Origin: Cristatella mucedo | Lineage: Eukaryota > Bryozoa > Phylactolaemata > Cristatellidae | NCBI GenBank assembly: GCA_009760855.2 | Contig: WPIO01000001.1 | Coordinates: 2,870,001 to 2,934,000, forward strand | Direction: 5' to 3' | DNA length: 64,000 bases | Part shown: positions 41,769 to 53,369 of the stretch, piece after piece | Numbering within the stretch: the stretch's first letter is position 1 | Layout of the letters: each line of letters begins with the position of its first letter | Made by a program: the position numbers and the translations under genes | The notes under the pieces: model-generated | Database searches by the model: none | What the model was told of the DNA's origin: nothing | The model's input: only the letters and a program-made list of their open reading frames with translations

Positions 41769-43250
41769 ATGAGACTTAAGTACTCAGATCCTAACCGTGG
41801 AACCATTGTCGAGAATGAAATTACATACTTATAGAGACAGCTAGAAATCCTAGGTCAGGACATTAACATAGACATATCTAGGAAAGTAAGCACGACAGAA
41901 GTCGACAACCGACTTAAGTACTTTAAATCTAGAAAGCGAGTTGAAAAATCCGGCGTCGACTGCTCACCAGAACTAAATGCAAATATACAAGTGTTGCACA
42001 GCGCCGGCCTGGCTCAGTTTCAGGCTGAACGAGAACTGCTCAGCAGGAAACACCTCTGTCCTAGAGCCTCGAGCGAGAGGACGCAGCCATCGTAGTAGGA
42101 CCATGAGGCGATTGATATTGGCTCGCCTGTCAACCCTATAGTCTCGGCTAGCAATTTAAGAATAGGGCAACGCTTTCATAAGGTCGCTGTCACCGCCAGC
42201 CATCCTAGAGTTGCTGGACGCGTTTCGTGAGAGCGAGAAAGGTGGCTTAAAAGCTGCTCCGTCCTCTGGGACGCAGCGGGCTTGATAGACGGTTTCCTTG
42301 AGAACAAGAGAGGTGGCTGACAAGCACCTGCGTTCTCGAGCTGTGAGCAACGGGACGCAGAGGTTGCTGAGGAGATTTAAATTGACTGGCCTGTCAACCC
42401 TATTGTCCCGGACAGTTATGTAATGATTGGGTGACGCTCGCTCGCGGTCCTTCTTCGTCTTCGGCTCCATTTCGACGCCGTCGCCGGTAGCTGCCGGACT
42501 CTTTCCTCTGAAAGCGAGAGAGAAGGGCGGGCTGTTCGCCGGCGATCAACGGGACAGGACGAGACAGCGCCAGAAGGATTCGGCGGACGCCACCGAATAC
42601 GGTCGTATCGTGCCCGTGGCTTGCTTTTCCTGTTTGCGTTCTGTGTGTGTATGCGCGCGCACGTGGTCTGGGCAGTGAGTGCTCGGTGTAGTATGTGAGG
42701 TATTCCTGCCGTTAAGGTGGAAGCAGAGCCCTACTTCTCCGGTCAGGGTCTTGGCTCCAGTTAGAGTTCCTCGTCTTATTTGGGTCATTCCCCACAGTAG
42801 ACGTGGGTAGCTTAAGTGCGGGGAAGTATTTTCCCCGCAAGCGTGCTTGTGCTGTTGGGAGCCTGCGAGGAGTGCGGAGATAAAACTGAGCAAGGCGCTC
42901 AGCAGCATTGTGCGCTTGAGAATAAAGCTCAGTAAAATCCCCTATTTGTGCCTCGGACTCACGACCCCTTTATTAGCGATAAGTAGGTCGGCACCAGAAA
43001 CACTCGTTTCGTGGCGGTCTGCTTATTGCACGATTCGGCAGTAGGTTGAGCCGCTCGGTAAGCGACAGGCTACGCCTACTCAGGCCGAGCCTTCGGAGTT
43101 ATGAAAGCAGTACAAAGATCAAAGATAGGATCAGAAAAATCAGAGTCTGCGATGGTATTGGCTATTGGCTATTGCTGCTGGTGTTTCGAAGGTCGCAGCC
43201 AAAAGAACTACTCAGAGAAATCTTGGAACTAAAAGTAAAAAATTAGTGCT
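41769..43250 (+). pseudogene. Coiled-coil virion-type protein (element C), split by GC-rich insertion
   Basis: From the ATG at 41769 the frame reads DPNRGTIVENEITYL, stop, then RQLEILGQDINIDISRKVST and KSRKRVEKSGVD, paralleling the element B gene. Homology stops near 42.0 kb and resumes near 43.11 kb (KSESAMVLAI against KFESAILLANL in B). The intervening 1.1 kb is a foreign GC-rich insertion. Confidence 0.5.
42000..43100 (+). mobile_element. GC-rich inserted sequence, possible LTR-type element
   Basis: About 1.1 kb of GC-rich DNA inside AT-rich element C. It contains two related blocks around CTGTCAACCCTAT (about 42.13 and 42.40 kb), suggesting an internal tandem repeat of about 275 bp. It also has GCGCGCACGTG and a polyadenylation signal AATAAA at 42921 followed by a GC-rich 3' part, as in an LTR R-U5. 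I could not fix TG...CA termini or a target duplication, so the solo-LTR reading is only a suggestion. The open frames across it have no recognisable product. Confidence 0.4.
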
Positions 43251-43375
43251 ATGGAAATGAGTTATATTCCGGTAAGCTTGAGTCAGTGAATTCCCACCTC
43301 GAACACTATTAGAGGCAACTATAATTGTTTTACCAAGACTCTCCTGTGGAAATCAAACAGCAAACAATAAGGTAT

Positions 43376-43725
43376 GACTCACTCTAAGGCAGAAAAATCG
43401 TATTTCTAATGGACGAGGTATTATTCCTAGATTCAGTGCTACTCAGTTAAAAGAACATAAATCCGTAATATCTAGACTAGATTTGCGTCAGCCGTCAGCC
43501 GCAGCCTCCGGATTTCTTGAAATGATTGCTACTAAATTGTGTGGTCCTCGAGAAATGCACGTACAACTTCATGCTGAAAACCCAAGTAAAAATGTTCCTG
43601 GTGAAAGTTTTAATAGTTCAGGTCTTGCAAATTTCATTGGACCATTTACAAAATGTATTCAGCGAATTGATAAAGGCTATACTGGTGTAACCAATCTTGA
43701 CAAGGCTGCTCTGAACTACGATTAA
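43376..43725 (+). pseudogene. Core-type protein (element C), start region damaged
   Basis: The frame is open from 43483 to 43725 and can be read back through GRGIIPRFSATQLKEHK, the block shared with element B. A frameshift or lost start lies near 43.38 kb. The C-terminal part (IGPFTKCIQRIDKGYTGVTN) differs from B. Confidence 0.45.
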
Positions 43726-43737
43726 ATCTATGGTCAA

Positions 43738-43937
43738 ACCTCTAGTGAGTCAAACCTCTAGTGACCCTGAGCCAAGAATAATGGAAACTATAAACTTTCA
43801 TGACTAGATTCTCACTGACTTCCTGAAATTAAAAGGTTCTAATCCGAATAGTTTGATAAAAAAAATCAAGAATTACGCAACAATTCTTGCAAAGAAATTG
43901 CTGATATAACAAATAAAAACTGCAAAAAATTAAGTAA
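43738..43937 (+). pseudogene. Small virion-type protein remnant (element C)
   Basis: SNPNSLIKKIKNYATILAKK after IMETINFHD-stop-ILTDFLK matches the C-terminal part of the element B gene at 34.8-35.17 kb. The N-terminal part is lost. Confidence 0.4.
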
Positions 43938-43987
43938 TGGCTCTCGAGACTATTTTTTATTTCTTTAGGTTCTTATAGGTTTCTTTT

Positions 43988-44420
43988 TTAGGAATCAGCA
44001 GGATTAAGGATTTCTCTTTCTTCTACAGTAATACTATAAATCGTAACCTGGTCAATCTTTATTCTGTAATTAAGTCTGTAGACGCGGTTGTAGCAATCTC
44101 TTGTAACATATGATCCGACAAGTAGTCCTGTGATTCCGCAGTCAAATTTTTGAGATGGTGTCTGAAGGTTTTCAATAATTACTGGTTTGTTATTCTGCGC
44201 ATGCATAATCAACTTATGTTTTCCAAAGTCAAACCTTACTCCAATAGTTGACCTTTGGTCAGACTTTGGGATGTCTAACCCCGAGCATGCTTTATCAATT
44301 AATCCATTTACTCATTCTGAAAGGTCAAAGTCAAGTACAATATAAGCATTGCTGAATGAATTTGAGTCTTTTAAATCTTCTGTTCAACGTAAAATCTTAT
44401 TTAGTTTCCCTTAAGATAAT
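43988..44420 (-). pseudogene. Conserved virion-type protein (GITGxLxGSxVT), element C
   Basis: Open from 44212 to 43988 (CGITGLLVGSYVTRDCYN, YRIKIDQVTIYSITVEERE). The N-terminal half in other frames is SFSNAYIVLDFDLSE and VRFDFGKHK. It is homologous to 5967-6400 in element A. It is transcribed away from the packaging ATPase, across the AT-only tract. Confidence 0.5.
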
Positions 44421-44568
44421 TATATTATAATATCATAACATATAATTATATTATTACGATATAATATTAAAATATTATTATATGATATTATAATATTATA
44501 TAATATTATAATATAATTATATATTATAATATCATATATTATATCATATAAATATCAAATAATATTAT
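44412..44568. repeat. AT-only self-complementary tract between divergent genes
   Basis: About 155 bases of nearly pure A/T made of ATTATAATAT-like units that can pair with each other in many registers. It ends at the ATG of the packaging ATPase (44570), between it and the opposite-strand GITG-type gene. It may have acted as a divergent promoter or origin, or be later expansion. Confidence 0.7.
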
Positions 44569-44569
44569 A

Positions 44570-45310
44570 ATGGTTAATAAGAAGGTTCATGCTTTCAATT
44601 TTGGGCAAGATGAAGACTCTGGGCATTAAGAACCATTTCGAAAAGTGCCTATTAGGTATCTTGTACAAGGTTCGAGCAGGTCTGAGAAATCTCAGCATAT
44701 CATGAACTGGGTATTCCGTGGAATGCTTAATTACGATATTAATACTGTAATTGCATCGAGTCTTGATCATAAGTTATACCGAGGACTTAGGTTTATGACA
44801 GATAAATCAAATTCTTTTGTTTATGTTGAAAGCATTGAAGGAGTGTCTGAAGCTGACAGATAAAATAATGTAAAAACCTAGTTGTACTAGATGACCTGAT
44901 GACAGGAGATCGAACAAAGGTTCTCGATCATTTTATAATAAGTCACCATAAAGAACTAAAGATCTTTAATCTTGCACAATGATTCCAAAAATATACCTCG
45001 TAGGGAAATCTGGAAAAATATTAATATGATAATTATTTTTAAGCAGAATGCTACAGACATTGAACAAATTGACGAAGCATTCGTTGGGGTTACAGATCAA
45101 AAGATGTTTAAGGATTGGGTAACTTCTGGAACAAGAAATAGATTTGTTTACTGGGTAATCGACGTGAACAAAAAAGTATCAGAAAAGTTTTGCACTTTAG
45201 ACAGTCCAAGAAAAAATAATCACAATGTTTGGGGAAAAAATACTTATTATATCGACATGCTAAAAGGAAAGAATGATTTCAAAGGCCGTACCGTGAAAGA
45301 GTCTATGTAA
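44570..45310 (+). pseudogene. Packaging ATPase (A32/FtsK-HerA type), element C
   Basis: The ATG at 44570 gives MVNKKVHAFNFGQDED and one early stop. Walker A is QGSSRSEKSQ (canonical GxxGxGKS; the last Gly is Glu), followed by NTVIASSLDHKLYRGL. Walker B, VVLDDLMT, lies in a second frame at 44.88 kb, and after another shift IPRREIWKNINMIIIFKQNA and a C-terminal domain end at 45310 (KGRTVKESM). It is complete compared with the element A copy, but two frameshifts and internal stops make it inactive. Family role: ATP-driven genome packaging. Confidence 0.82.
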
Positions 45311-45317
45311 ACAAAAC

Positions 45318-45491
45318 AAACAAACAATAGCTGATTAAACAGCCTCTTTTTGTATAGCGACAGAAGAGCCTTTACGGCTATCACCACCGCTTGCAGTAGC
45401 AATAAAGGATTGCCTACCGCAGGATTCGAACCCACGACCTCGGTACCGAGGTCGTGAAAAGCAACCACCTTACCTAGTGAGCCATTACGGC
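45318..45491 (-). mobile_element. tRNA-derived SINE-1, copy 3
   Basis: On the minus strand: ATGGCTCACTAGGTAAG (A box), GTGGGTTCGAATCCTG (B box), AGGCTGTTTAATCAGC and a TTGTTTGTTTTG tail. It is inserted a few bases after the end of the packaging ATPase gene. Confidence 0.85.
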
Positions 45492-45499
45492 CCTAGCGC

Positions 45500-45905
45500 T
45501 AGACCACAAAAAAATTACTGAACCTACAAGACTTGCTAGATTATACTGAACTTCAAAATGACGTAGAAGTTCTAAAACTTGACGCTGAGATTTCTGCTAG
45601 AGACAGTGCGGAAGCCCATATAGAACAGAGGGCAAGATAGAAATCTGCTGACAACATTAGGAATTTTAACATAGACAAACTTAAGAAAGTAAGACCGAAA
45701 CTCGGTCAATAAATTGAAAGAGGAAAGGCAGCAGAATACGAAGCAAACCTGACATTTTGATGACTTGCAAAATTTGCTCAAGCAGTTAAAGAAGGAGAGC
45801 ATCAAAAAGCAGTTAAAATTGCAAATAATGCGAAGGTATTGAACGCTCTGAACCTTGAGACGAGAGAGGCTATTTGATGCTGCTGTCAAAGCTATTGTAG
45901 ATTAA
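45500..45905 (+). pseudogene. Alpha-helical coiled-coil virion-type protein (element C)
   Basis: LLDYTELQNDVEVLKLDAEI, then KLKKVRPKLGQ, then KFAQAVKEGEHQKAVKIANN, with three internal stops and a frameshift near the end. It aligns with the gene at 3.5-3.98 kb in element A and likewise follows the packaging ATPase. Confidence 0.55.
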
Positions 45906-46610
45906 CCAGGTGTTCATCATCGCACAGGCGCACAAAAAATGAAGAATTCCATATTGCTATGTAAGGAAACAAAATAGATCAAATTAAATAGATGCAAAAA
46001 TGTGTACAGGGTATTCTTAAAAATAATGATGAATGTTTATCTTTGAGAATAGAAAGATTGATAAAAGCATCAGTGATTCAAATACAGACTTTGGTATTTA
46101 TGAAATTCATACTCAACTAAAAAAAAGAAGAGGAAACAGTAGGACCTTGTGAATAAGCTTTTGGATATACAGCTAAATCGACCTCTGATTATAATAAAAG
46201 GTATTGAGAAAAACCTATCGGATAGGCGCAGCACTGAAATAGATGCTAAATGCAAGTAACTACCTATTTTTTTTAAAACCGACTAACTTTAAATACTAAA
46301 CGAAAAAAGTACAGGTAGTGCACATCGTGGTATAAGAGGAATAATAGAAGAAATAACAGAAATTAGGCCAGGTAAAAGAATAAATCATGTGTACAACCTT
46401 AAATTCCTTTAAATGTGCTATGATCTTAAAGATTCAAAGCTTTTTAAGTATCTTTAGGATGGGTTCGTAATGTCTGATGAAAAAAGACCCTTAGGAAGTA
46501 TATGGGTAAAGGAATGAAAAAACGTGTGAAGAGAACAACGAAAGCAATGCCTAAAGAAACAATAAACGAAATACCAAAAATTGAAGTTATTTGATTGATT
46601 GTTAAAATGA
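45906..46610 (+). pseudogene. Degenerate charged coding remnants
   Basis: Lys/Glu-rich fragments (for example CLSLRIERLIKASVIQIQT) occur in several frames with many stops. The position matches the 2.98-3.48 kb stretch of element A. No product can be named. Confidence 0.3.
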
Positions 46611-46768
46611 ATCTAAAGTAAAAGACAAGCTTGAACTGTGAATCTGCGAGGTTGCTGCTGAAAACACTGAAGTAATAAGTTCTATTAGTGCTGTTATTTA
46701 TTACCTAGTAAAATCAAGGAATGCTACTAAACGTTATGCAGCTAGAATAAACAAAATTGTATTAGACA
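46611..46768 (+). pseudogene. Conserved element protein (CELAVGN type), element C
   Basis: CEVAAENTEVISSIS and KSRNATKRYAARINKIVLDM in one frame, without a clear start. It is homologous to the element A piece at 2772-2978. Confidence 0.45.
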
Positions 46769-47009
46769 TGAGTCTATAGAAAATGTCTGAGCTAGTATGG
46801 TTATTCCATGACATTTGAAAAACGAACCGATCAGAAAATCTAGTTAGCTCACATAGTTTTTGTCGTATCAAGAAATTAAGGCGCGAGAATCCGTTGAGCC
46901 CTAAATCAGGCCCATATTGGAAAGGGGTAACTAGAATTGACGTAAATTGCCACTGAGTTATTCCTGAGATGAAATAACTTAAAATAAAACCGGTCTTCTA
47001 GTCCAGTGC
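46769..47009 (+). pseudogene. Conserved gene starting MSEL, short remnant (element C)
   Basis: MSELVWLFHDI is followed by a stop. Downstream frames hold ENPLSPKSGPYWKGVTRIDV. In element A the corresponding gene is about 850 bp, so most of it is deleted here, along with the N-terminal half of the penton-like gene. Confidence 0.35.
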
Positions 47010-47207
47010 TGTTAATTGTATGTAATAGATGTTGCAGATGAAAGTCCAGGTGAAAGAGTTGATCTACATATTCCAAAGATTATGTTTCTTCCAACAATGG
47101 GAGACATTGCAGCAATTGGTTTCTTTACTTGTAGGCTGACAGATCAAAATTCCAATAAAGATAATGTGGTTTCATATGTTACAATTACAATAGAAATTTC
47201 TAAATAA
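47010..47207 (+). pseudogene. Penton-like protein, C-terminal part (element C)
   Basis: An open C-terminal piece with GERVDLHIPKIMFLPTMGDI and, at the end, VVSYVTITIEISK. It matches the C-terminus of the element A gene (1021-1884). The N-terminal part is missing or unreadable. Confidence 0.5.
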
Positions 47208-47214
47208 TACAGTG

Positions 47215-47545
47215 ATGGGAAGCTATGCAAGTAAATGGCATCACAAAACAATGAGGAGTACACGGTTCTGGTGCACTCGATAAGATAATCGATGGTGTAT
47301 GTAAAGTAGCCCCAGTACTTTCTGGAACTACAAAGCTTGGTGTTAACATTATGAGCGAGGGAATTAAGATGCATCAGCAAAGCAAATTAATCGAATTACA
47401 AGCAAAGAGAGAAAAGGTCAACCTGGAATGTAATCAGAAACGACGTGTGTTAAATCACAGACCGGATGAAGAAGGACGGAAGAAAGACTACGAATACGAG
47501 TGAAATAAAAGAGCAAAGATGAAGACTATGACCGAAACATAAAAG
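47215..47545 (+). pseudogene. Virion-type coiled-coil protein (element C)
   Basis: The ATG at 47215 lies 7 bases after the penton-like stop. Frames shift into NIMSEGIKMHQQSKLIELQ and a charged coil ending near 47.54 kb. It is homologous to 600-1009 in element A. Confidence 0.5.
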
Positions 47546-47584
47546 GGTTGGACCTAAAACTAAAGAGGTTTTTAGAGCTAATCA

Positions 47585-49060
47585 TTCCACAGAGTCAGCA
47601 TTGCTTTGTGTGTACAACAACCTACTTCGGAATCCAGACATAGGTAGCGCATCTCTGCTTATTTTGCTTGTTTTTTCGGCAGCTTTTGATGCTATCAACT
47701 ACCAAGTCCTTCTTCAGCGCCTCTCATCTCGCCTGGGTATCACTGGCACTGCACTGCAATGGTTCAGGTCCTATCTCAGTGGGATATTCCATAGTGTTGA
47801 CGTGAATGGACACAGATCATCCAAGGAAACTCTGAAATATGAGGTACCTCAGGGCTCAGTGCTTGGGCCCATTCGTTTCATGGTTTATACTTTCCTACTT
47901 GCCGATGTGATTGCCAAGAACAATTTTTGCTTTCATTTCTATGCGGATGACACTCAGTTGTATCTCTGCTTCGATTCCTGCCAGCCCTCGAGCAATTCGA
48001 ATTCTCTCAACTTCCTTGCTACATGTATTGATGACATAGGGACATGGATGGCAGCAAATTTTCTAAACTAAACGGTGATAAAACTAACTTACTAGTTATG
48101 GGCAAACCCAGTGTGATTCAGAAATTGGAAAGGCTGACGCTCAAAATTGGCTCTGCCAGCATATCTCCTGTTGAATCAGCTCGAAATCTAGGTGTCATAT
48201 TCCAAAGCGACCTCTTGTTAGACGACCACATCAGCTGCACAGTCAAATCTGCCTATTTCCAACTTCATAACATTGCTAAAATTCAGGCATGTTTAGATAA
48301 GGATACCACATATAAGTCTGTCCATGCATCTGTGACATCCCGTCTTGACTTCTGTAACTCAGTGCTTGCTGGCCTACTGGCATGTGCAAGCAGGCGCTTG
48401 CTGCTGGTGCAAAACTCAGCAGCTAGGCTTGTCTGTCGAGAGCGGCACAGTTGCCACATCCCACCACTTCTCGCCGACATGCATGACTGGCTACTAGACA
48501 ATCAACGGATCGACTTTAAGATTTTTTCGTTCACTTTTAGGTCACTTCATTCTGTGGCTCTGCCTATCTCTCAGATATATTCCTCCACCAGGCCAAGCAT
48601 CGTACCACCCGCTTTTCGGAATCCAACATTTTACCAATACCTCGTACAAACCTCAAATCCTTTGGAGACCGTGCATTCAGTTTGTATGCTCTCAAAGCCT
48701 GGCGCTCACTCCCGACTTGCGTCACAACATCCTCTGACTTGACCACATTTGAAAAGAACTTAAAATGCACTTATTTTGTGATTTGTGTTTTAGTGATTGA
48801 TAGTGATCGCATTTAGTGAGTCCCTGTGATTAGTCCTTTATATGGTTAGGCGTGCTGACACTGTGCATGCTGCCACTAGCCGCACTTGCATGCTGACTCT
48901 GTGCATGTCACTCCTAACCATGTTATTCATGTTTATTATCAAGCATAATATTACTCAGCATTCAATCGCGTTCCTAGTTGCAGAAAATTTAAAGTGCCTA
49001 GAAAGAGATTGATTTCTCTGAGGGCGCTTTATCAAGTGTATTATTATTATTAACACTATT
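47585..49060 (+). mobile_element. LINE-A, 5'-truncated, with reverse transcriptase region
   Basis: RT blocks in one 156-codon frame: VFSAAFDAINYQVLLQRL, LKYEVPQGSVLGPIRF and FHFYADDTQLYL, where the FYADD box carries the catalytic Asp pair. The next frame (48044-48742) carries LKIGSASISPVESARNLGV and the C-terminal domain with CHIPPLLADMHDWL and SIVPPAFRN. The 3'UTR with GGGCGCTTTATCAAGTG and a (TTA)n tail ends at 49.05 kb. One frameshift near 48.06 kb makes it inactive. It inserted at the end of element C. Confidence 0.9.
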
Positions 49061-49061
49061 A

Positions 49062-50200
49062 TTTTGTCTGTGTGCTACGTTGAAAGCCATCTTCCGGCAC
49101 CAGGTGGGCGTCACCATACGAGTAGAACAAGACTTAGCGTTTGGGTGTATATATACATATATTTATTTATTTATGTATTTGAGCTGCCTGGCCTTCCTGC
49201 ACTGTAGTCTGTCGCAGTTTATATAGCAGCGTGGGTTTGCCTGTTACTATCGATTTAGCCTTATTTTTACTTTTAGCTTTACCTCGATTTAACAGTGCTG
49301 CTTCGTCGCAAGGATCCGTCTGTGAAAGATTCGCTAGCCAGTCCTACGTTTTAGTTTCCTGGAGTGTTCATGAAAGAGTGTTCTTATGTGCCATAGGATT
49401 TCTGGCCATTCTTGGACAAATTTTTTTTAGAGACGGCCGGACTTGTGCTAACAGCACTATCATGCATAATGCAGCATAAATTAACTTTCGATATAGTATT
49501 GGCTTGGATTGCTCGAAAAAGGGAGGGCACGCACTTTTGTCTTTGACTGCAAGCGAACGTGTTTAACTACACCATTGTAGCCCAGAAATATGGCTGTGTA
49601 GCTCAGCAAAAACCCGTTTTCGGTAAGTTGGGAAAAATCTTGGATTCGGCAACGTTGAAGCGATGACTCTCGGCATCGCATTCCGGTTTCTTATTAACTG
49701 GGTCACCCTTACTTGCTCATTACATCACTAGTCTTTGGTTCGAGTCCAGGAGCAGGCAACTCTCCATGGCTATCTCTGCGAGCTGGTTCGGACCAGCTAG
49801 GTTCCCTTGCCGCTATACAAATGAGGCTGTGGAATTCGACTCTCTTTAACTTACTAAATGTATACAGTGAAGGAGCGTAAAATAGCTAGTTAAATTAAAA
49901 ACAGCTTGAGCACGGTCGTAATAAGGCTTGTGCAACTTGCAGCATTACTATCAAGATCACCGGTTAAAAAACGACATCTTGCAAGGAGATTCTTTGCCAG
50001 TTTTCCAAGCCTGGTTTGCCGAGCATGAATGAAACAACCGAACGCTCCGGACGCTCTTTCACTGAAGGCACGGAGTAAGTAGGCGGAGTATTTCAGAACT
50101 TGTTTGTGTCAGTCGCACGAGTCGCTAGGTTGCCGGCTGAAATTCCCCGTGATTTTTCACGGGTCAGTAGTCTATCTGTATATCTGAGACCAGCCCCACC
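49062..50200. other. Host DNA with a damaged SINE-2 head
   Basis: No supportable gene. GAGCTGGTTCGGACCAGCTAGG at 49.78 kb, followed by a CTATACAAATGA sequence, looks like a SINE-2 copy with most of its body deleted. A short frame near 49.23-49.48 kb has no motif. Confidence 0.35.
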
Positions 50201-53032
50201 CGGGTTCTCATTCTATCAGTCCATGCGTTCTGACAAGGTTGGTTGATGGCGGGGTTGCAATTGTTGTTCTCGAATCTTTTGGCTATAAGATGTGCAGTTT
50301 TTCGCATGGGCCATCCTTTGAATTAGTTGCAATCAGTTCTCCATCAAAGACAATGCCTCTCACTGTTGTGATATACCGACCTCCTTCTGGCTGTCTAAAC
50401 TTGTTTCCAAACCTGATTACTCGCTAAAATATTTGTATGTGACAGGCCGTTACTGATTGCTGGAGACTTCAATATTCACGTTGACAATCTTAGCAACAGC
50501 TAGGTTCACTCACTTCTTGACTGTCTGGAGAATTTTCGTTTAGTCCAACACGTTAATCTTACAACCCACGTCGGTGACCATATTCTAGATGTCGTGATAA
50601 CCAAGGATGTCCTCCCACTGACCTTGTGGTGTGCCCGCTGACCCGCTCAGATCATCGTTCGGTCTCGTTTACTGTTCCTGCTCTTTTGTACGAACAGGGT
50701 AATGTCGAACTTGTCAAGCGACATAGCTTACAAAGCATTTGCATAGACAAATTTTTAAAATTTGTGGTGCATGTCTTCTTGATCTGCATTGAGACTCAAT
50801 CGGCAGCCTCGATGCCCTCACTGATGCAGTGAATATGACACTCGGGACTGCTCTTGACAAGCATACTCCCGTTCATTCTATCCGTGTACAGAGTCTCGGA
50901 GACTCCTTTCAATTTACAAAAAACTGTTAAAGATGCACTAGATTAAGGGCAGGCTTGGACGTCGTTTCAAGAAATCGGGGTCTGATGCAGATCTAGTTAA
51001 TTTCAATGACTTCCTTCGAGTTTGCAACCGGAAGCTTAAAAAATCCAGGGCTTCTTTTTTTACTCAAAAGCTGAATTCCTGCCAGTCGGACCCTAAACAG
51101 ATTTACAAGACAGTAAACCGTTTACTAGCCAACGCTGAGAGGTCTGACTTCCCAGATATTAAGGATTCAGCCGAATAGTTTTCACCCTTCTTTACTGAAA
51201 AATTGTGCACATTCGTGCATCCGTAAAGCCCCCTCCGACTAAAGCAATTGCGGAACCACAATCTGTGACCTTCCTTAAATAATTTTCGAGGTTTCTGCAT
51301 GCGATGTGGCTACCTTAATAAGGTCATGCAAAAAGAGCTCGTCTCCTGTAGACCCTATACCATCATCTCTGTGGTCTACTCTGGCAGACCAACTTAGCCC
51401 TGTCATAACCAAGATTTTCAATGCTTCTTTGGGAAAAGGGGTCGTCCCCAAGTCCTTCAAATCGGCAATCGTTGGACCCATACTTAAAAAGCCTGGATTA
51501 GATACAGAGGCCCTTGCAAACTATCGCCCAGTTTCCATTTTTCCTTTCTTGTCAAAGATTCTTGATAAAATTATTGCTAAGCATCTGGTTTAACATATTG
51601 AGAAGAATGAATGAATGAAAAGAAACAATCAGGGTTCAAGGGGCAGCACTCCTCTGAAACTGCTCTCCTCCATGTTAAAATGACATTCTACGTGGCGACG
51701 ACGACTGGAATGCCACTGCCGTAGCTCTGCTAGATCTGTCAGCTGCCTACGACACTATTGATCACGATGTTCTACTAGAACGATTGAGAACAACGGTCGG
51801 TCTGGCAGACGAGGCAATGGAGTGGTTTAAATCGAACTTGTCTGATCGTGTTCAATCTGTGTCGTGTGGGGTTCATTTCTCACACACGAGGTGGGTCACC
51901 TATGGAGTCCCTCGAGGGTCCGTACTCGGTCCCTTGCTGTTCTCCATTTATACTCAACCTCTGGGAAAAGTGATTAAGGCCCATGGAATAGAATATCACT
52001 TTTATGCTGACGATACTGAGCTGTATTTGCCATTCAAACCGTCGGAATCTGCTGCAGCAACTGACAAACTGAATGCTTGCCTTGCCGACATTCGATCCTG
52101 GATGTCGGAAAACTTCTAGAAACTAAATGACGATAAAAACCGAACTGCTGCTCACAGGACACCCTACCCTGTGGCTGGATTAAAAGGCTTTGCACTTCTA
52201 ATAGGTGATGCTGTTGTGCGACCATCACCATGTGCTCGAAATGTAGATGTCGTTTTTGACAGCTGCCTCAATTTAATTTTAAAAGCTTCATTCAGAAAAG
52301 ACTGCTTCTACAGCTAGCCATCACGTCCGATTCCTATCCAAGATTAGCTGTCTTCCACAATGGCATGCAACAAATTTAACTAGTTCCTTCGTTCTGTCTC
52401 GGCTCGATTGATGCAATTCCCTTTTGGCTGGGCTACCAAAGAAAGCAATTTGGCCACTGCAGCTGACTATGAATATAGCTTCAAGTCCCAGAGGTTTGAG
52501 AACGTGTTTCCTTTGCTAAAAGAGCTAGGATGGATGCCGGTTGAGCAACGGATACAGAGCAAAGTTCTTACGCTGACCCACAAGGCCTGCCACGGCTTGG
52601 TTCCCTCGTATCGAGCAGAACTGCAGCACCAGTTTCAGCCTCTTTTCGCCCTCAGGTCCTGTTTGGACAATAAATGAGCTGTTTATTCCTATGCTTAAAG
52701 ACCGTTGGCGACAGAAGCTTTAGCTCTGCAGGTCCTAGACTGTGGAACTTGCATCCACAACTCTTTCGCAACGACAACTACTCTCCTGCTGCCGACTATG
52801 GCACATCCTTTTCAGCGGTCCTCAGCTGCTACTTCCATGCTACTCACTACCTCAACTGCTCTCCTGACTCTGCTATGCTTCCCACTTTCTCTTTGCTGCG
52901 TGAGACGAAGTCTTTTGAATACCGAATGCGTACCGAAAGCTGCTTAGGCTGTGAGTGGGCTATACAAAACTCTACTGTGTAATACTCCCATAGTCTTTAT
53001 GGCTTTGTGGAGTTACAGACGGAGATACATTA
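50200..53032 (+). mobile_element. LINE-B, near full ORF2, degenerate
   Basis: The longest LINE-B copy. The APE-type endonuclease region carries LIAGDFNIHVDNL (50.46 kb) and LTRSDHRSVSF (50.65 kb). The pre-RT segment at 51.3-51.6 kb has LGKGVVPKSFKSAIVGPIL. The reverse transcriptase has LLDLSAAYDTIDHDVLLERL, VTYGVPRGSVLGPLLF and YHFYADDTELYLPF (51.73-52.03 kb). The C-terminal region has GWMPVEQRIQSKVLTLTHK. The 3' end is GAGTTACAGACGGAGATACA followed by an ATTAC-type tail at 53.03 kb. Several stops and frameshifts inactivate it. Confidence 0.9.
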
Positions 53033-53369
53033 CATTACATATCGTCCCCCTTGGTATCAAGTCCTCTTATATCTCAGATCTGTCTGATCTCATTTCTACT
53101 CTGTGTGCAAGAAATCAATCTTTCCTCGCTATGAGTGATTTTAACATTCATTTTAACAACTTATCTGACGCCTTCAGTTATTCACGCACTCACTGACTCA
53201 TTTTCTCTAATGGCTTATATGCATGACCCTACTCACATCAAGGGTCATACATTCGACCAAAATTTCTACTACAACTGTATGCTATCGTCACCTGCTTTTA
53301 CACAATTCTGCTAGTCTGACCACATGCAGCTCTCACTCAGTCTATAGTGTTAGCACATCTAAAGTCACC

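Larger units (their letters stand above)
35180..47584. mobile_element. Endogenous PolB-virus-like element C
   Basis: Longest copy. In order: polymerase (+), acidic protein (+), gene X (+), fibre cluster (-), coiled-coil protein (+, split by a GC-rich insertion), core-type protein (+), small virion protein (+), GITG-type protein (-), AT-only tract, packaging ATPase (+), SINE-1, coiled-coil (+), CELAVGN-type (+), penton-like (+) and coiled-coil (+). It shares its left half with B and its right half with A (reversed), so it links the two modules into one genome type. LINE-A at 47.585 kb cuts off the expected capsid gene. No integrase seen. Confidence 0.72.

Noticed and set aside
41991-43110. TACAA on both sides of the GC-rich insertion as a target duplication
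   Set aside because: Comparison with element B shows that the bases after the left TACAA still belong to the element gene, so the match is probably chance.
24367-47545. Alternative genetic code in the viral elements (many in-frame stops)
   Set aside because: All three stop codons appear, together with frameshifts and lost catalytic residues. This is neutral decay, not reassignment.
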